From Tyto alba (Eukaryota; Chordata; Aves; Strigiformes; Tytonidae), in contig NW_024881282.1 in NCBI RefSeq assembly GCF_018691265.1, positions 54,939,122 to 55,003,121 of the forward strand: a stretch of 64,000 bases of DNA, given 5' to 3'. Numbering within the stretch: the stretch's first letter is position 1; each line of letters starts with the position of its first letter. Below, one piece after another: positions 40,601 through 53,820 of the stretch. Below the pieces are notes generated by a model. The model did not search any database, had not been told where the DNA came from, and saw nothing but the letters and a program-made list of their open reading frames with translations. A program made the position numbers and the translations under genes.

Positions 40601-43600
40601 GTTCTATTTGTTGCTCGGTTTTTACACTGGGCTGGGCTGAGCCACATATACACTTCCCCCATGCTGTTCTGTTTAGTTCAAGAAGACGTTCACAGCCTTT
40701 TAATTAACACTAGGAAATCCATTTACACAACCAGTAGATCCATTCAACTGATACAGCTAGTTGATCCAGTCTATTAATATAGACATTTATCTAAAACAAA
40801 GGTCACTCTCTGGTTTCCTCTGTCTTGAGCTAAATCCAGCTTTCCCTACAGTAGCTCTGATCACTTCCTGTGTTGTTCTTTCTTGGGCTCAGCTTCATGA
40901 GCATATTTCATATGCCTATCTCTGCTGAGCCTTCTTCCATTGTAGGGGTTCATTGGTCAATCACAGTCTTTTACCCTTAATCTTCTAGAGAAGAAAGCAG
41001 AATCTACCTGAGTTATCAATAATAACCTACAATATTAATTGCAATCGTGGGTAATATAGGCCTGTCCATAATATGCAGAGGGGTGTAACCTCCACCAAAA
41101 AATCTAGAAATTAAGCAATAACTGGAGAAATAAAACCTTAAAAGCCAACACCAGTCCATAGTTCTAAATAGACTCTGGATATTCTTTTTATCTTGCCTTC
41201 TTTACCCACTCTTACTTTATTATTGAGAATGCAGTCTGAGACTTTCCTGTGTTTCAATGGAAGGTGGCTTTGTTTTATTGCATCTGATTAAAACAAAGAG
41301 GCTAACAGGACTATTGTCTAACAGAATTGAATTAATTGGTTAAACCATGCAATTATATCAGAAAATACCCTGGCATATCTTTTCTATTTCTGCATTATGC
41401 TTAAAGTTTCTCCAGAGTTACTTTTTTCTAAGATAAACAAAGCCTTCTGGTGATCCTTACAAAGTCAAAGATTTGCTGAGAACTTCAGAACTGGTGAAAA
41501 ATTACTTAGCAGCATAAAATTTCTTGTTAACTACAAAGTTGCAAACATAAACAACTTGTGGAGAGGAGGATTATAGGACCAAATTTTCATCAATGTGGCA
41601 CTCAGTGACACCAATATAAATTAGAATAACTCCAAAGATCCTCTGTGGAGTTGTGCCAGATGTTCAAAAGAGTATCTGTGATCAGAATCCACTCTTAAGA
41701 CTTTAATAATAACGCTAAGGGAATATATCACCTACAGTCAAATACTCCATGTAAAATGCATAACCTTAGCTGCCTACAGAGGAAGAAACAGTTGATCTTC
41801 ACAATGCTAACACAATCCTCAAAAGTATTTAGAAATACACTGCTTAGACCATCTTTTAGTATTGTTATTTTTGGTATTGCATGGCTATATTTCAGAACTG
41901 TATTGATTTCTATTCTTTCTATGATTGATTACTATTACAGGAAGTCATCAAGTGTATTAGTATAGAACTGAATAGAAATATTAGTGCTTTTTCACAGAAA
42001 CAAACAAGTCCTTTGTGATTTCATCTGGGAATATATGTATGTAAAAAATATGTATTATACCCCTGAAATATCATAACCAGATCAGTTGGCAGAATCCTTC
42101 ACACATATCTCCATACCTATTAAAGAATTTACAGAAATTACTAGAACTCAATAAAACTGCAGCTTTCCAGATAGAGCATTAATAGACTGTTATTTTTTTC
42201 CAGAGATTTCACCTCCAGGTTGTGTTTTCACCTTATAAACTTGTAATATGGAATTTATATACCTTAGTAGTTGGGTTTGGATTAATAGGAATTTTGTTCT
42301 TGTTATAATCTGAGAATATAAGAGTTAGTGAAGAGAAGATTACTCAAGAGGAACATTTTTCAATTTAGCCTGTTCTCATGGCGTAAAAATTCTTAGGATG
42401 TTAAACTTTCCCCTGCCACCTGTGTTTTTTGGTGTTAGTAGCATGTTTTGAACTGTTTTGAACCCTTATGCCCACCAGTGCCTTAAACCCTACCAAGAAT
42501 ATCAGTTCTGTTCTTCTTATAACATGTCAACAGTATGGCACAACAGATAATGTTGAAGATACCAACCTGCTCATAACATCTGTAAGCAGAGAAGTGACAT
42601 CCAATTAAGGTAACTGCAACTCTCAGGCTCTAGCAAGAATATAGGATGATGTCTAAAAATAAGCAACCATTATTCTAACCCAATGCCTATCCTTCTGCCT
42701 GAATAGATTACATTGCATGAATAGCTTGTGTGTGAGTGAGAAATAGGAATGTTTAAATTATCTACTGGAATTTCTAAAATGAGGGCTTGTGTGATGGACT
42801 ATAAGTCATCTCATATCAAATGTATGCAATTTAATATTGAAAGACATTTTATTTCTCTGTGGAGTGCCTGTTTTGATTAGCTGAATATTCATGTTGTGTT
42901 AGTTCTTGTGAAAAAAAAAATCAAAATTTCACTCTTTTAAGATCCTAATTAATAGTAGAAGCGATGGGGAAAACCCACCAATTTTCCCAAGAAAAACCTT
43001 TTGACTTACATATTTAAATATTTTAAATTATGTGTTTTAACTACACTGCAGTGAACAACAACAACAAAAAAAAAGTACTCTGAAGGAACAATCTGATGCT
43101 GAGGTCAGGAAAAGTAGGCTGCAAGGAATGCTGCCTACTTGATGACTGTTTTGCTGTATGTTGCTACAAGAAAAAGACAGAACTGGACAACAGAAATTAA
43201 AAATTCTTCTTTAGTTGGTGTCAGTTGCTACCAGACTTTTTGAAAGTTTTGATAAGAGAGGGTAGAAGATTTTCTCTAGAGGCAAAAAACATCCACAAGA
43301 GAAAAACTTTCCTTAAGGGACCACACTGAGAGAAAAGGAGGGAAAAGTATGGAAGCAGGAACCCTACCATAGACAGGAAAGACTGAGAGAGACTTGTAGT
43401 GCACACAGTGAGGTCTAAGAGATGGCAGAAGAGATTTCCTAGGCACTTCAGCTAGGACTGTGAAGTTAACTGTAATTTAACAAACTGCTAAAATTTAATG
43501 GTTAAGATCTAAATTCAAACAAGGCTGTTCTGTCAGGACACATGGACAAGGGGGAATTTTGTTTATAAGCACTGTTATTTTAATATTTTTCATCCAATAG

Positions 43601-44372
43601 GTAATTTTCTCAGTTTTTAGTTAAATATAAACTTGTTGCAGAGAGTGAAAACGCAGGTTTTTCAGGTGTGCTCACTTTAAAGGGAAGGGGCAGATGGATC
43701 TTCAAAACTCTGGCCAAATCAGGATTCTGTCTTCAGGGTGAACTTTTCAACCTGGGTGAACCAAATACACTGAGAAGAAGGAAATTATGATACAGCAGAG
43801 TGCAATTTGCTTGTAGTTTTGGAGATTACAGACGTTGACATTGCTTTCTCCAAGGTAGATACTGAAGCTTTGCAATGGGGAATGAGGTTCTGTATTCACT
43901 GCTGAGAGCAGAGTAATTAGAGCCCCACAGGCTGCTGAAAAGCTAGTTAGAATAATTAAGATAAACTCAACTGTGCTCTACCTCAGAGCTCAATTGCAGT
44001 TTTAAGTTATGGTGACTTTGTCACTAACTTGCAGTACAGTTTTACAGATTTGCAGTGTAGATTTTTGACAGGTTAAACCTTGTAATAACAATTGTAATAC
44101 AATTGTAATAACAACATGGCCAGCTATTTTGATCAGTGGTAGGTGATACTGAAATTTCCTCGCTTCCTACCTGGAAATACAAAGACTACAGGAAGTAAAG
44201 AGTCTCTTAATGAGGTTTCAGAGAAAAGATAAACTAGAAAATAAAGGCATCTGTGTGTGACAGGGAAATCAGTATTAGTTGGTTTCCATTATATCAGAAT
44301 TCCTATTAAACAAACAAAAATAAATAAACACACTTCTCTATGCTTACTCCCAGAATATATCTGCTGCACTCA
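37684..44372. other. AT-rich noncoding stretch, no gene recognised
   Basis: No gene or recognisable transposon is seen. Minor repeats include an A/G-rich tandem tract at 38993-39039, a perfect 10-bp tandem pair (TGTTTTGAAC twice) at 42444-42463, and a TTGTAATAACAA direct repeat bracketing a near-palindrome at about 44081-44115. Confidence 0.7.
38993..39039. repeat. A/G-rich imperfect tandem repeat
   Basis: About two copies of an AAAAGGATAG...AAAAAGAG unit, all purine except for scattered T. Confidence 0.7.
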
Positions 44373-44377
44373 CTGTT
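44373..44377. repeat. Left target-site duplication (CTGTT) of the LTR insertion
   Basis: CTGTT directly precedes the TG that opens the LTR and is repeated exactly at 45444-45448, after its final CA. The match can be extended to CACTGTT if the LTR is taken to end two bases earlier, but the TG...CA rule favours 5 bp. Confidence 0.85.
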
Positions 44378-44565
44378 TGTGATGGTTTGAGCCTGGTCGG
44401 CAGCCAACCACCACGCAGCGGCTCTCTCTCCCTTCTCTTCCGGCAATAAGAAGGGACAGAGAGCCAGCCTTGGGTTCGAGATAGGACTGGGATGGGGAAA
44501 AAATCCCCCTTTATGGACACGAGCAAAAGTCAGACTCGTTAGGGGAAGAAAAAAAAGAACATACA

Positions 44566-44571
44566 TTTATT
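44566..44571 (-). terminator. LTR polyadenylation signal AATAAA
   Basis: TTTATT on the plus strand is AATAAA on the minus strand, in the position expected for the R region end of the minus-strand LTR. Confidence 0.6.
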
Positions 44572-44777
44572 ACAGGCACTAATAACACGTAACAGAGTAG
44601 GACAGTGAGAAACATTGCCACATCTTGAGAACACCTACCCCCACCCCTTCCTTCTTCCCAGGCTCAGCTTTTCTCCTGATATCTCTACCTCCTCCCCTAG
44701 CAGCACAGGGGCAGGGAATGGGGGGTGCAGTTAGTGCTGCCACTTTTTCCATCTTCAGTGGGGGGAGCTTCTGGAAC

Positions 44778-44968
44778 TTCTTCCCCCTGCTCCATTGTGG
44801 TCCCCCTCTCACAGGAGACAGTCCTCCACAAACTTTCTCCAACATGAGTTCCTCCCACGGGCCACAGCATTCCCCACACTGCTCCATCGTGGGTCACTAA
44901 CTTTCTCCAACTGGATTCCTTCCCACGGCTGCAGTCTTTCCTGAGCTGCTCTGGCGTGGGACATCCCC
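44778..44968. repeat. Degenerate tandem repeats inside the LTR
   Basis: CTTTCTCCAAC recurs at 44833 and 44901 (68-bp period), each followed by a CCCACGG block and then a 'CTGCTC...GTGGG' block. A further 'CTGCTCCATTGTGG' lies upstream near 44788. Repeated 'CTGCTCCAGCGTGGG'-like units are familiar from GC-rich avian LTRs. Confidence 0.65.
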
Positions 44969-45278
44969 GCATGCTGCAATCCTCCCAGCACTGAGTTAGA
45001 GCAGCAGGGCTACCTTTTCCCACAAGACCCCGGCCTTCTTCAGGCACCACACCTTGATCATATAGGCAGAAGCCACAGGCCATAAATCAGTGCTCCACCA
45101 TAGATCTTCATGGGTGGCAGGGGGGGCCGCCCTGCCGTCTCACAACAGGATACAGGGGGGTCTCTGCTCCAGCACACCTCCCCCCTCCTTTCTTCCTCTG
45201 TTCCTCCACTGACCTTGGTGTTCACACAGCTGCAGCAACTCCTCCTCACAAGTCCCACTGCACGTCACCACGTCCCTT

Positions 45279-45313
45279 CTTAAATACTTTATCACAGAGG
45301 CGCAACTGATTGG
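45279..45313 (-). promoter_or_regulatory. LTR promoter elements: CCAAT box and TATA-like box
   Basis: On the minus strand CCAAT (45313-45309) is followed about 25 bp later by TATTTAAG (45286-45279). Their order and location in the U3 part fit an LTR promoter directed towards lower coordinates. Activity cannot be judged from sequence. Confidence 0.5.
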
Positions 45314-45443
45314 CTCAGTTTTTGAGCAGAGGTGGAGCAGACTTGGAACTGGGGGAGCTCTGAGAAGCTTCTCACAGGGGACCGCCCCTATAGCCCCCTC
45401 CCCTTCCACCAAGAGAAGTCCACCACTCACTCAACCCAGGACA

Positions 45444-45448
45444 CTGTT
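45444..45448. repeat. Right target-site duplication (CTGTT) of the LTR insertion
   Basis: Exact copy of 44373-44377. Confidence 0.85.
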
Positions 45449-48433
45449 CCACTGTGAATATTCTGATTATAATACAAATATATTTTGATAACTATATCAA
45501 AAATAAAAATGCTGTATTCCTGTTCTTTAACATCAGTGTTTCAGGGCACATGATGTCTAAGATTGTGAACCTGAATGCAACACTGTGCACACATCTTTCA
45601 GAGCAGAGCTTTCTTCCAGTGACTGGCACCATCTACATGGATATACTCTGAGATCCTTTTTATTCTCCCATGAACAAGTTTGGGTATAGGCTTGCCTTCT
45701 CACATACTCCTCTGCTCATCTCTTACAAAGAATGTCTGTGTTCAGGTATGGATTCTAGAGGAAATAATTCATCAGTCATACAGATCATTTTTTGGGAGTA
45801 TGTTGTAGGTCATGCATTGAACATAGAAGTACGCTTCTAGCAGGGAATCGATAGGTCTTTGGAACCATTGCTTATGTCAGCCATGTACAGGTAGTTTGTA
45901 TAAGACAAATATGACTATTTGTATCTGTCCTACAAAAATAAAGATAAAAATGAATGTCAGACACACAGCTATTACATATCATTTTAACAGCAATGATCCT
46001 TGAATTTCATTAACTATTTTACACATTCTTTGCACATCTAATTCTCCATGCAACTTCATTCCACTGGCTGGAAAAAAAAAAAAAAGTCAGTTTCTTGCAA
46101 CTGTAAGTCATCTCTGTAAGTAAATTATCAGTGAATGGTATTTTCAAATGGTTCATAGTGCCTACATCTTACTAAGAAAATTATTGTCTTAATATCATTG
46201 CAAATTACAACAGAAATATTATGCATGCTGGAATTGTGCTGGATGTTTTATTTAGGAAAACACCGATTCTAAAAACATATCATAATTTACAAATTTATAC
46301 CAGAGTGTACAATACATTCTTAAAAATTAAAGCTGTCTGGCCTGGCTATATTTGCTTATGAAAAATAGCTCAGCTTTAAATAAAGTCATAAAAATTGTAT
46401 TCTTCTCATTTCTAGAGGTAATCAGCTATGACATTCAATGACATAAATCTTTACTCTATTCATTTTCTTCTTCTTCTAGGAAAATAAAAATGAAATATTT
46501 ATAAAGGTGATGATCAGAGCAACTGTAATACAACCTCCACCCTTTCTTTCAACCGTTTTAAAACTGAATGCATGCTGGAAAATTTTGGAGGTTCCTTATA
46601 AGATATTCTGAGAAATTTGTGAAAAATTATTTCACTCTGACTACCTTTATTTGCTAGTTGTTTTTTGTTCATTTGTTTGTTTTCAGTTGTATTAAATGGA
46701 CTTATGAGAACTATCTCAAGTTTTCATAACATTCATAAGGCCTTAGGGCCCAATCCCTACTTCAGCTGTAACATGTTGTTCTCAGTGGAAAAAGCCTCTG
46801 TGAAGAGGGCTTAGCCCACTGGCATTGATCTAGTGAAATATTTAAGCATGAGGATGAAGACTATAGTGTTAAGTTGTTTACTCTGAGAGATGGGGATGTT
46901 TCTATACTTCTTAATGATAAATAAATAACATACAATTTTTTTAAACACACTATAATAATACCAAAATGTGTACTCCCTTCTGATGGAGTGGTGATTAGTA
47001 CTGTTGAGATTGTGGAAATGATACTTACTAGCTTGTACTTTGCTGATAGAATAAAAAGAACAAATTCATATATTTCTTGTACAAGGTAGATAAGGGAAAG
47101 GAAATCCACATATAAAGCTGTGTTTAGTTCAGTTTTAAAAGACTCTGATGGGTTTTCATTCTGGAGGATCAATGGATTATTGATGGTTACTTTAACAAAT
47201 AAGATAATAATTTTTCCTCCATATTTTTGCTAGTATGAATTTATTCCCAAGGATTTTTACAGAAGTTCTACAATGTAAAATTTAGCTATAGTCACTTTAT
47301 TATACTGCTTTCTCTGGATTTGATGTTATGCTCACAGTCTATTAATAACAACTTCAGTAACTTTGACCCCTTTGTGAAGATATGACAGCAAACTGAAATG
47401 AAATACAATTTATGAGTTTCCTTCAACCAAAAAGGTATTTGACATTGAAAACAAGGAAGCATAAATATTTAAAAATATTGACTCTACTGAGTAATCATGG
47501 GGAAAACAGTTAAGGATATAATAGGTTTATTTAAAAGCTACTTGAGAGTAGGAAGAAAACATACATTACATGAAGAAAGAGATTAAAAATTCACTTCAGT
47601 TAAATCTCCAGGGGTATGTGTATTTGTGACGTGTAGAAATCGAAAGATTCGAACTGGAAGTCTTCTGCATTTATATGCTATAATTCTTCATAAAGTTTCA
47701 TTTATTATTTCCTGTAAACGTGGTAGAGGTAAGCCCTTTCAGTCTACCTGTTGGATTGAGGAGAAATTACTCTGAATTTGGATAATAATTTAGACTGATA
47801 GTCAGAAACACCACCATCACCGCCCCAGTCCCCATTTTTATTGTTATGTATTGTGTCATGAAGAGGAATGATGAAGCTTGACAGGCTTTAATGATTTACT
47901 GAATGATACCCATGTCATGTTTTGCACATTGTGTTTCTTTTCTGCTTAAAAGGAAAGATTCTAAACCACAACACTGGTAAGTTTGTCTCTGCCCCTTCTG
48001 CATATACATTGAGCAATTTGCTTATCATTAGTACAGCTCACCTGTTTTTAGCCATTTAAATCTTAGGCAGCGACTATTAAGCAGCTCAGCTACATTTCCT
48101 CAATGGTCAGAACAGACAGAAACCTTATATCTTAGACATATGCCTTATAATGGAAAAAGTTCCCCAGAGAAGCTACCTTTATTATTGACTAGATAGAAAA
48201 GCTAAATTGTGTTTTAGATGCTTAATGTAAGAGGCAATAAATCCCCCTCCCCCATTTTGGGTTAAGTACTCAAGAGAGACTGATGATATGTTTCAAAAGA
48301 CAGAGTTGAACTCTTCAGTCTTTGTTCCAGACAAGTAATTTGTGAGATGGTTCCAGGTCAGAAATCTTATACGTGCTTTATAATAGTCCTGGACCTCAGC
48401 TAACATGCATATGTAGCTTCCAGGCTGAAAGCA

Positions 48434-48458
48434 GCTTTGCCCCCAGAGTGGGCAAAGC
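48434..48458. repeat. Perfect 9-bp inverted repeat with 7-nt loop
   Basis: GCTTTGCCC (48434-48442) is followed by the loop CCAGAGT and GGGCAAAGC (48450-48458). After one mismatch, three further pairs extend the stem. It is too short for a microRNA precursor and its function is unknown. Confidence 0.7.
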
Positions 48459-48564
48459 AGCTCAGATCTGCTGATACTGTCCATGCTGATACATTCATAC
48501 AAAGCTGGCTAAGCAGTCATGAAAATTATTCCTGAACACCTCACTTTGTTTGGCTTCAAAGAAT

Positions 48565-48610
48565 AAAAAAAAAAAAAAAAAAAAAAAGGAAAAAAAAAAA
48601 AAAAAAGAAA
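48565..48610. repeat. Long A run interrupted by G
   Basis: A23, then GG, then about 17 A, then GAAA. It is a simple repeat. Confidence 0.9.
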
Positions 48611-49428
48611 CCACATAGTTGTACTTATGTATTTCATCAATGAGTTCTGCCAGTTTCTCAGGCATAAAAAATGGTCCATAAATCAGTTTTTTCTATCATT
48701 TCTGGATTTTATTCCTCCCTGTATGAGAATTCTACATGCAATATAAAGATTTATCATCATTCACAATTACAGAAAAAATATGAAAATGCTGTACTTCAAC
48801 CTCCACAAGAGTTCCAATGAAGAACAAATTTTTCAAACTTTTGAGAAACATGAGAAGACCTAATATGTGTGATTCAACTGCCAAGAATAAAATGCCATTA
48901 TAATACTTTCAATGAACACTGAAAGAAAGGTAACTTATTGGAATAGAAGGAGCTATAATCTTAGAAGCTATAGTCCTTTAGTAATCTGCATGTGTAATCA
49001 ACCTGAGCATATTATATTATTGTTGCATCTGTTAATCTGCCAAAAATCTTATTTGTAGTCTAGAAGAAATTCACAAAAGTCAGGGGAGTCCAAAAGCTAT
49101 CACTGCAAGTAAGAACTGGCCCAGAAGATGTTTCACCAGGCCCACCACACATCGGTTGGACAACTACTGCACCTGTTTATGCTGGAGCACTTTCTTTCAT
49201 GGGCTGCTGATATGTCCATGTGGGAGATGAGGCAGCCAATATGGGACTTGATGTTTGATTCACTTTTCCAAATGCAAAGCAATGCAAAATGGATTACAAC
49301 AAAGAAAAACTTGATGAAACTTCTATTCAGGTATCTGTGTCATAGACATTTCTGACAAGAACTCTATGCTATTAAAAGTTAAACAAAGAACTTTATGTAG
49401 ATGCAGCCCATGCATAGTACCAAAAACG

Positions 49429-49458
<30 letters not shown>
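49429..49458. repeat. A30 homopolymer
   Basis: Uninterrupted A30 following AAAACG and grading into A-rich GAGAAAAACAAAAGG. No retroposed body is recognised upstream. Confidence 0.9.
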
Positions 49459-49466
<8 letters not shown>

Positions 49467-52400
49467 CAAAAGGAAAAGAACATTTACTACTATTAATAGT
49501 AATAATGCTTTCATCAAACTACTGACATTTTTGGTTCCTGCAGAACCGCATCAACTAAGCTTGGGTGCAGATGCTCTGAAGAAGTATTGCAACAACTGTG
49601 ACAGTGGGTTTATCTACATCCACTGATATCAAAAAGAGGATTTTTCCTACTGGTGTTTAACAGTCAGTCCAACATAACAGAAAAGATGAAAAATTCTGGA
49701 AGTATTTTATAATAGGGTGGTTTTAAAGAAAATAGAAGTGTGTGTTTAATAAGAGAATCTGAAATTTTTGATGTGTTGACATAAAAGTAAGAATATTATT
49801 GGCTCTTGCAGAACTACTAAATGAACTAGTATGATCCATATATTCTGCTTCTTTAACAAAAGCATATAACACGTACTACATACCAAAGTTGTACTTTGAC
49901 TTTGCCTACTAAACTGTGTCTTCTTGGTAAATTACAAGCATTATGTCTTTAAATTATTATAAACCAAAAAGCCTTCCCTGATGTTGATTGAAAAGATAGA
50001 TATCCCACCTATTATTTGTTTTCAATAATAGTAAATTAGCTATGCCCATACTTTTAAGTTACACAAGAATAAATCTATCCTCAATGTTTCAGCAGATAAC
50101 CTGAAAATCTTTAATCTATTGTTTGATTTAAAGCAATACAGCAGGAGAAGACTAAATGATGACAATGGCTATGCATGCAAACATTTTTGAAATAATGTTT
50201 TACATCTGTCTTCTTCAATGTTAAAAAATATTGCTAAATCAAGTGGGTTTTGTACTATTGATCAACAAGTGAAAGTGGTCATCTGGATCTGAAACTAGGA
50301 TCTATTTAGCATTAAGAGGGTGAAAAAGTTGTGTTTAGAAAAAAATATTGATAAGTAGACCTATCCTTAGTATTAATTGGAACAATAATCATATGTTGAC
50401 ATGAGAGAAAATACTTGTCTTATTAGGAAGAAAAAACTCACACAGCTCAAAGGAGTAGTCTACAAGAATGTGAAACAATATAATATGACATATTGCCCAA
50501 GAAAAACAAAACATATTTGCCTCCTGTGGAACCTCCCTATTATCTAAGTAACAGGGAATGTCTAGGTTAAATCTGCTTTGAAGATCTGTAGACCCTGAGA
50601 AACTGACAAATTAGAAAATTAAAAGAATGTAAAAGAAAACAAAGGACAGCTTTCCAATTTACTTTAAAGGTTTTCTATAACAGTGAATGATTAAAATTTA
50701 AGACAGACATCTCACTTGAACCCTGACTGGATCAATATATAGCACAAGGCTTCCATACAGGATTAAGCCACACCCAGCCCATAAATTTTGAGATCCTATG
50801 CATACTAATGTGAAATACAACAATTTCAGCTTTATAAAAATACAAGTATAACCATGTATACCCCCAAATTTTCACTGGTTTCACTAGCAATTTCTTTAGA
50901 CTTGCTAACACATGCTGTTGTAATTAAAAAACCTTTAAAGCTTGCATTTTAAGTGAGGGTCCTAATATAGTTTTTTGAGCACACACTAAAGTACAAAATT
51001 TGCTATTCCTATACACTAGTGTCATTTTCAATGTTGTCTTTACATGTAGTCAGTCTTCTTGGTCTACTGCTTTTCTAATAGTGGATAAATTGTGGGCCTA
51101 AAAATTGTTTTGCTAGAAAGAAAGCAAAGCTGAAAAACAACTGTGAGACTGGAAAACATGAAAAGACTTAAGAGCTTATGGTGCAAGTAAGATACTTAGT
51201 CCAGAATCATCCACAGAACACTTATGCTGATGTCTGCCATACACATCACAATGTCACATAACTCTCTTTGGTAAATTTCAGCCTTCAGTACAATGATCAA
51301 AAGCAGGAGTAAATGCAGTGTATTGCAGGAAGAGAACATGAGAAAACCAAACATATCAGATAAACCAAAACAATTTTCCTTTCATAGATCATCAGCATGG
51401 CTCTTTCACATATCATTAAAACATTATGCAAGACAATACCAACATCGCACAATTCCCAAATATACTGTTAATGGGTATTGTCTATAAAGAAGATTGAGGG
51501 CCTCTACAGCTTTTCTGGGCTTCTTTTGTGACAGTAAAGACATAAAGAAGTAAATGGTCTCTGATCTCAATTCGTCACAAAAGAACTCATTGCTTTATGA
51601 GCCTATGAGTTTGCACAAGAAGGGAAAATGCCTGTGTACAATGGAAGAGCTATTTGTGTGTATTAAAAATGTGGATGCAATATTAAGTGTCCCTTCAGCC
51701 CAAGTTTTCTCAGGGATGCATAAAATGTCTGTTTTAACCTGGAAGACTTAAATGCTTAAAGCTCAGTAAGGTCATCTTTATCTTTCAGCTCATAAATATG
51801 GGCAATTGGAAAAGTTCATTAATATGATTTTAATGCTCCCAAATCACCTTACGTATACATCCACTTTTTATTGTTCTTATAATCAGCTCTCTGTAACAGA
51901 ACACAAGCAGGGTTTTTTTGTAAACACTGAAAAAGGAGGTCCCTAGGACTTTGAATTATGTAGGTTCTGAAAATGTTGACTCAGCTGAACTTATAATTTA
52001 TATTTGCTGCTATTCTTTAAATTTTATTCTCCAGCTTTGACACCCAACATGCTTTAATGTTCAAATTATGTTTGAATTATTAACAGGTATTCTTATTCAG
52101 TGCTCACTTTGACTAATTCTCAGTGGGCAACCTTAAACTTTAGCAAAGATTTATAGCATCTCTGAGAATATTAAACAAGTCTATGCCCAGAAAGCAATAG
52201 ATAATTAACATGAAAGTAGTATTTCTGAATATACATTTTCAGATTTTTTTCCCTAGTTATGGATAAATAAGTATACTGATTTTAGCATTCAAGGGATGCC
52301 TGGGATTTATCTCTCCCAACTTTACTGAACAGTGCAAAGACTCTGTTAATAGACTTTCCCAGCTGATGGGCAATTTATGAACAAGGGCCTTATCTGTGGT

Positions 52401-53805
52401 ATTTCATGGTATGTCTCTGACTTTGCTGCTCCTGTGTCATTTTTGCATTGTCTTGAATTCTTCATTCAGTCCAGGTTGACACAAACTAAGGAACCCGGTT
52501 TATTTTCCCTGGTTCTAAAAAGGGACACTGTTTTAGTAGATTTGTACAGATTTACAGATCACCCATCATGTTTGTTAACTATAAAGCTAATATAGACATT
52601 CTGGAGCAAAAAAAGACAAAGCCAGGCTAGAACTAAAGAAGAAATTGTTTAGAATGGCAAACTCCAGGACGTTTTTCTTCATGAAGGTGGTTGATAACAG
52701 AAGGCTTAAAAACCCTCGTTAAAGCACCTCAGAAATATTGAATCTTTTTGTTCACTCATAACAACTCATGCCAATTTAATCTACCTGTAAGTGCACACAT
52801 TCGGAAGAAGGTTTAGAAGTACATTATATTGATAATAACAGTGCCACCACTCCTTTTGGTACCACTGACCACAAGAATTACTTTAAAAACACCAACCTGG
52901 TGAACATTTGGAGTCAGAAAATTAAGGGACTCCCTTTGGTTACTTTGATTTACATCCAGGTTGCTCATCCTAAATGTCATGCTTGAGTGCCAAAATATTC
53001 AAATCAGAATACTGTAATCTATACTTCTTTTCTTACTCATTATTTTTTCCAAATACTCTAAAAATGTACAACATTTGAGATCCGAAGTCACTTATGGAAA
53101 TTCATTGATCTAACAGAGTGAAACTAATTTTCAAGAGTGCGTAAAGTTATGTTTAGCATAACTGTTAAGAACTCCTCAGAGTGCCTGTGTTTTCCCAGAC
53201 TGAAGACTCCATTTATCTTGGTTCCTAGCTGCCAGGAAGCATCAGGACAGAGTTTTTGTGGTAGAGCTGGAAAGTCTGGAATTTGTAAAGGTTTTGAGTA
53301 AATGATGTTTAACTTCTATAAATACATTCTTACAAATAATTCAGCTCATATAAAAAATTCTAGTACATGGCTGTCAACTCTGTAGGCAGCAACTAAGATT
53401 CCTCTTGGTTAAAAAGTGTCTGAATAGCAGCTATGCTTACCTCGGCATCAAAAGGGGCAACTGAATGAAATGAAGTGAGGAAGACAAGACACAAAAGGAT
53501 ACTTTAAGGGGTAGCAAAAAGTTCTCTCATGCACAACCAGTAGATATAAGAGGATTCGAACTCTCAGAAATCTACAGGAAAAGACAGTCCTTTCTGTATA
53601 AATTGTAATAGTAATATTGGGCATTTCAGTCACAATCAAGAGCAAATAAAAAAAGAAAGCAAGCCTCTTTAATGTCCTATTCATGCTGATGTGCAGAAAA
53701 TATAAGAGAATAAGATGGCTTACAGATGGTGGTATTAACATTGTATGATGGACATGTTTTGCACTACACAGTACAGGTTAGACCTTGATTTTTTTTTAAG
53801 TACCA

Positions 53806-53820
53806 TAAAAAAAAAAAAAA
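53806..53820. repeat. A15 homopolymer
   Basis: A run of about 15 A, shortly after a T9 run near 53788. Confidence 0.8.

Larger units (their letters stand above)
44378..45443 (-). mobile_element. Solo LTR of an endogenous retrovirus, ERVL-like, minus orientation
   Basis: A 1,066-bp, strikingly GC-rich block sits inside AT-rich DNA. It begins TGTGATGG and ends CCAGGACA on the plus strand, obeys the TG...CA rule and is flanked by a 5-bp CTGTT duplication. Read on the minus strand it starts TGTCCTGGGTTG, like several avian LTRs. In that orientation it has a CCAAT box (45313-45309), a TATA-like TATTTAAG (45286-45279) and, about 700 bp on, an AATAAA signal (44571-44566), the proper order for U3-R-U5. 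No gag, pol or env sequence adjoins it and only one LTR is present, so it is a solo LTR left by recombination between two LTRs. Five-bp duplications are usual for ERVL-class elements, but the class call is inference. Several open frames inside are not genes. Confidence 0.88.

Noticed and set aside
44306..45430. Cluster of overlapping frames on both strands in the GC-rich block
   Set aside because: They lie inside the solo LTR. Stop codons are rarer there because of GC content, and no retroviral protein similarity is seen.
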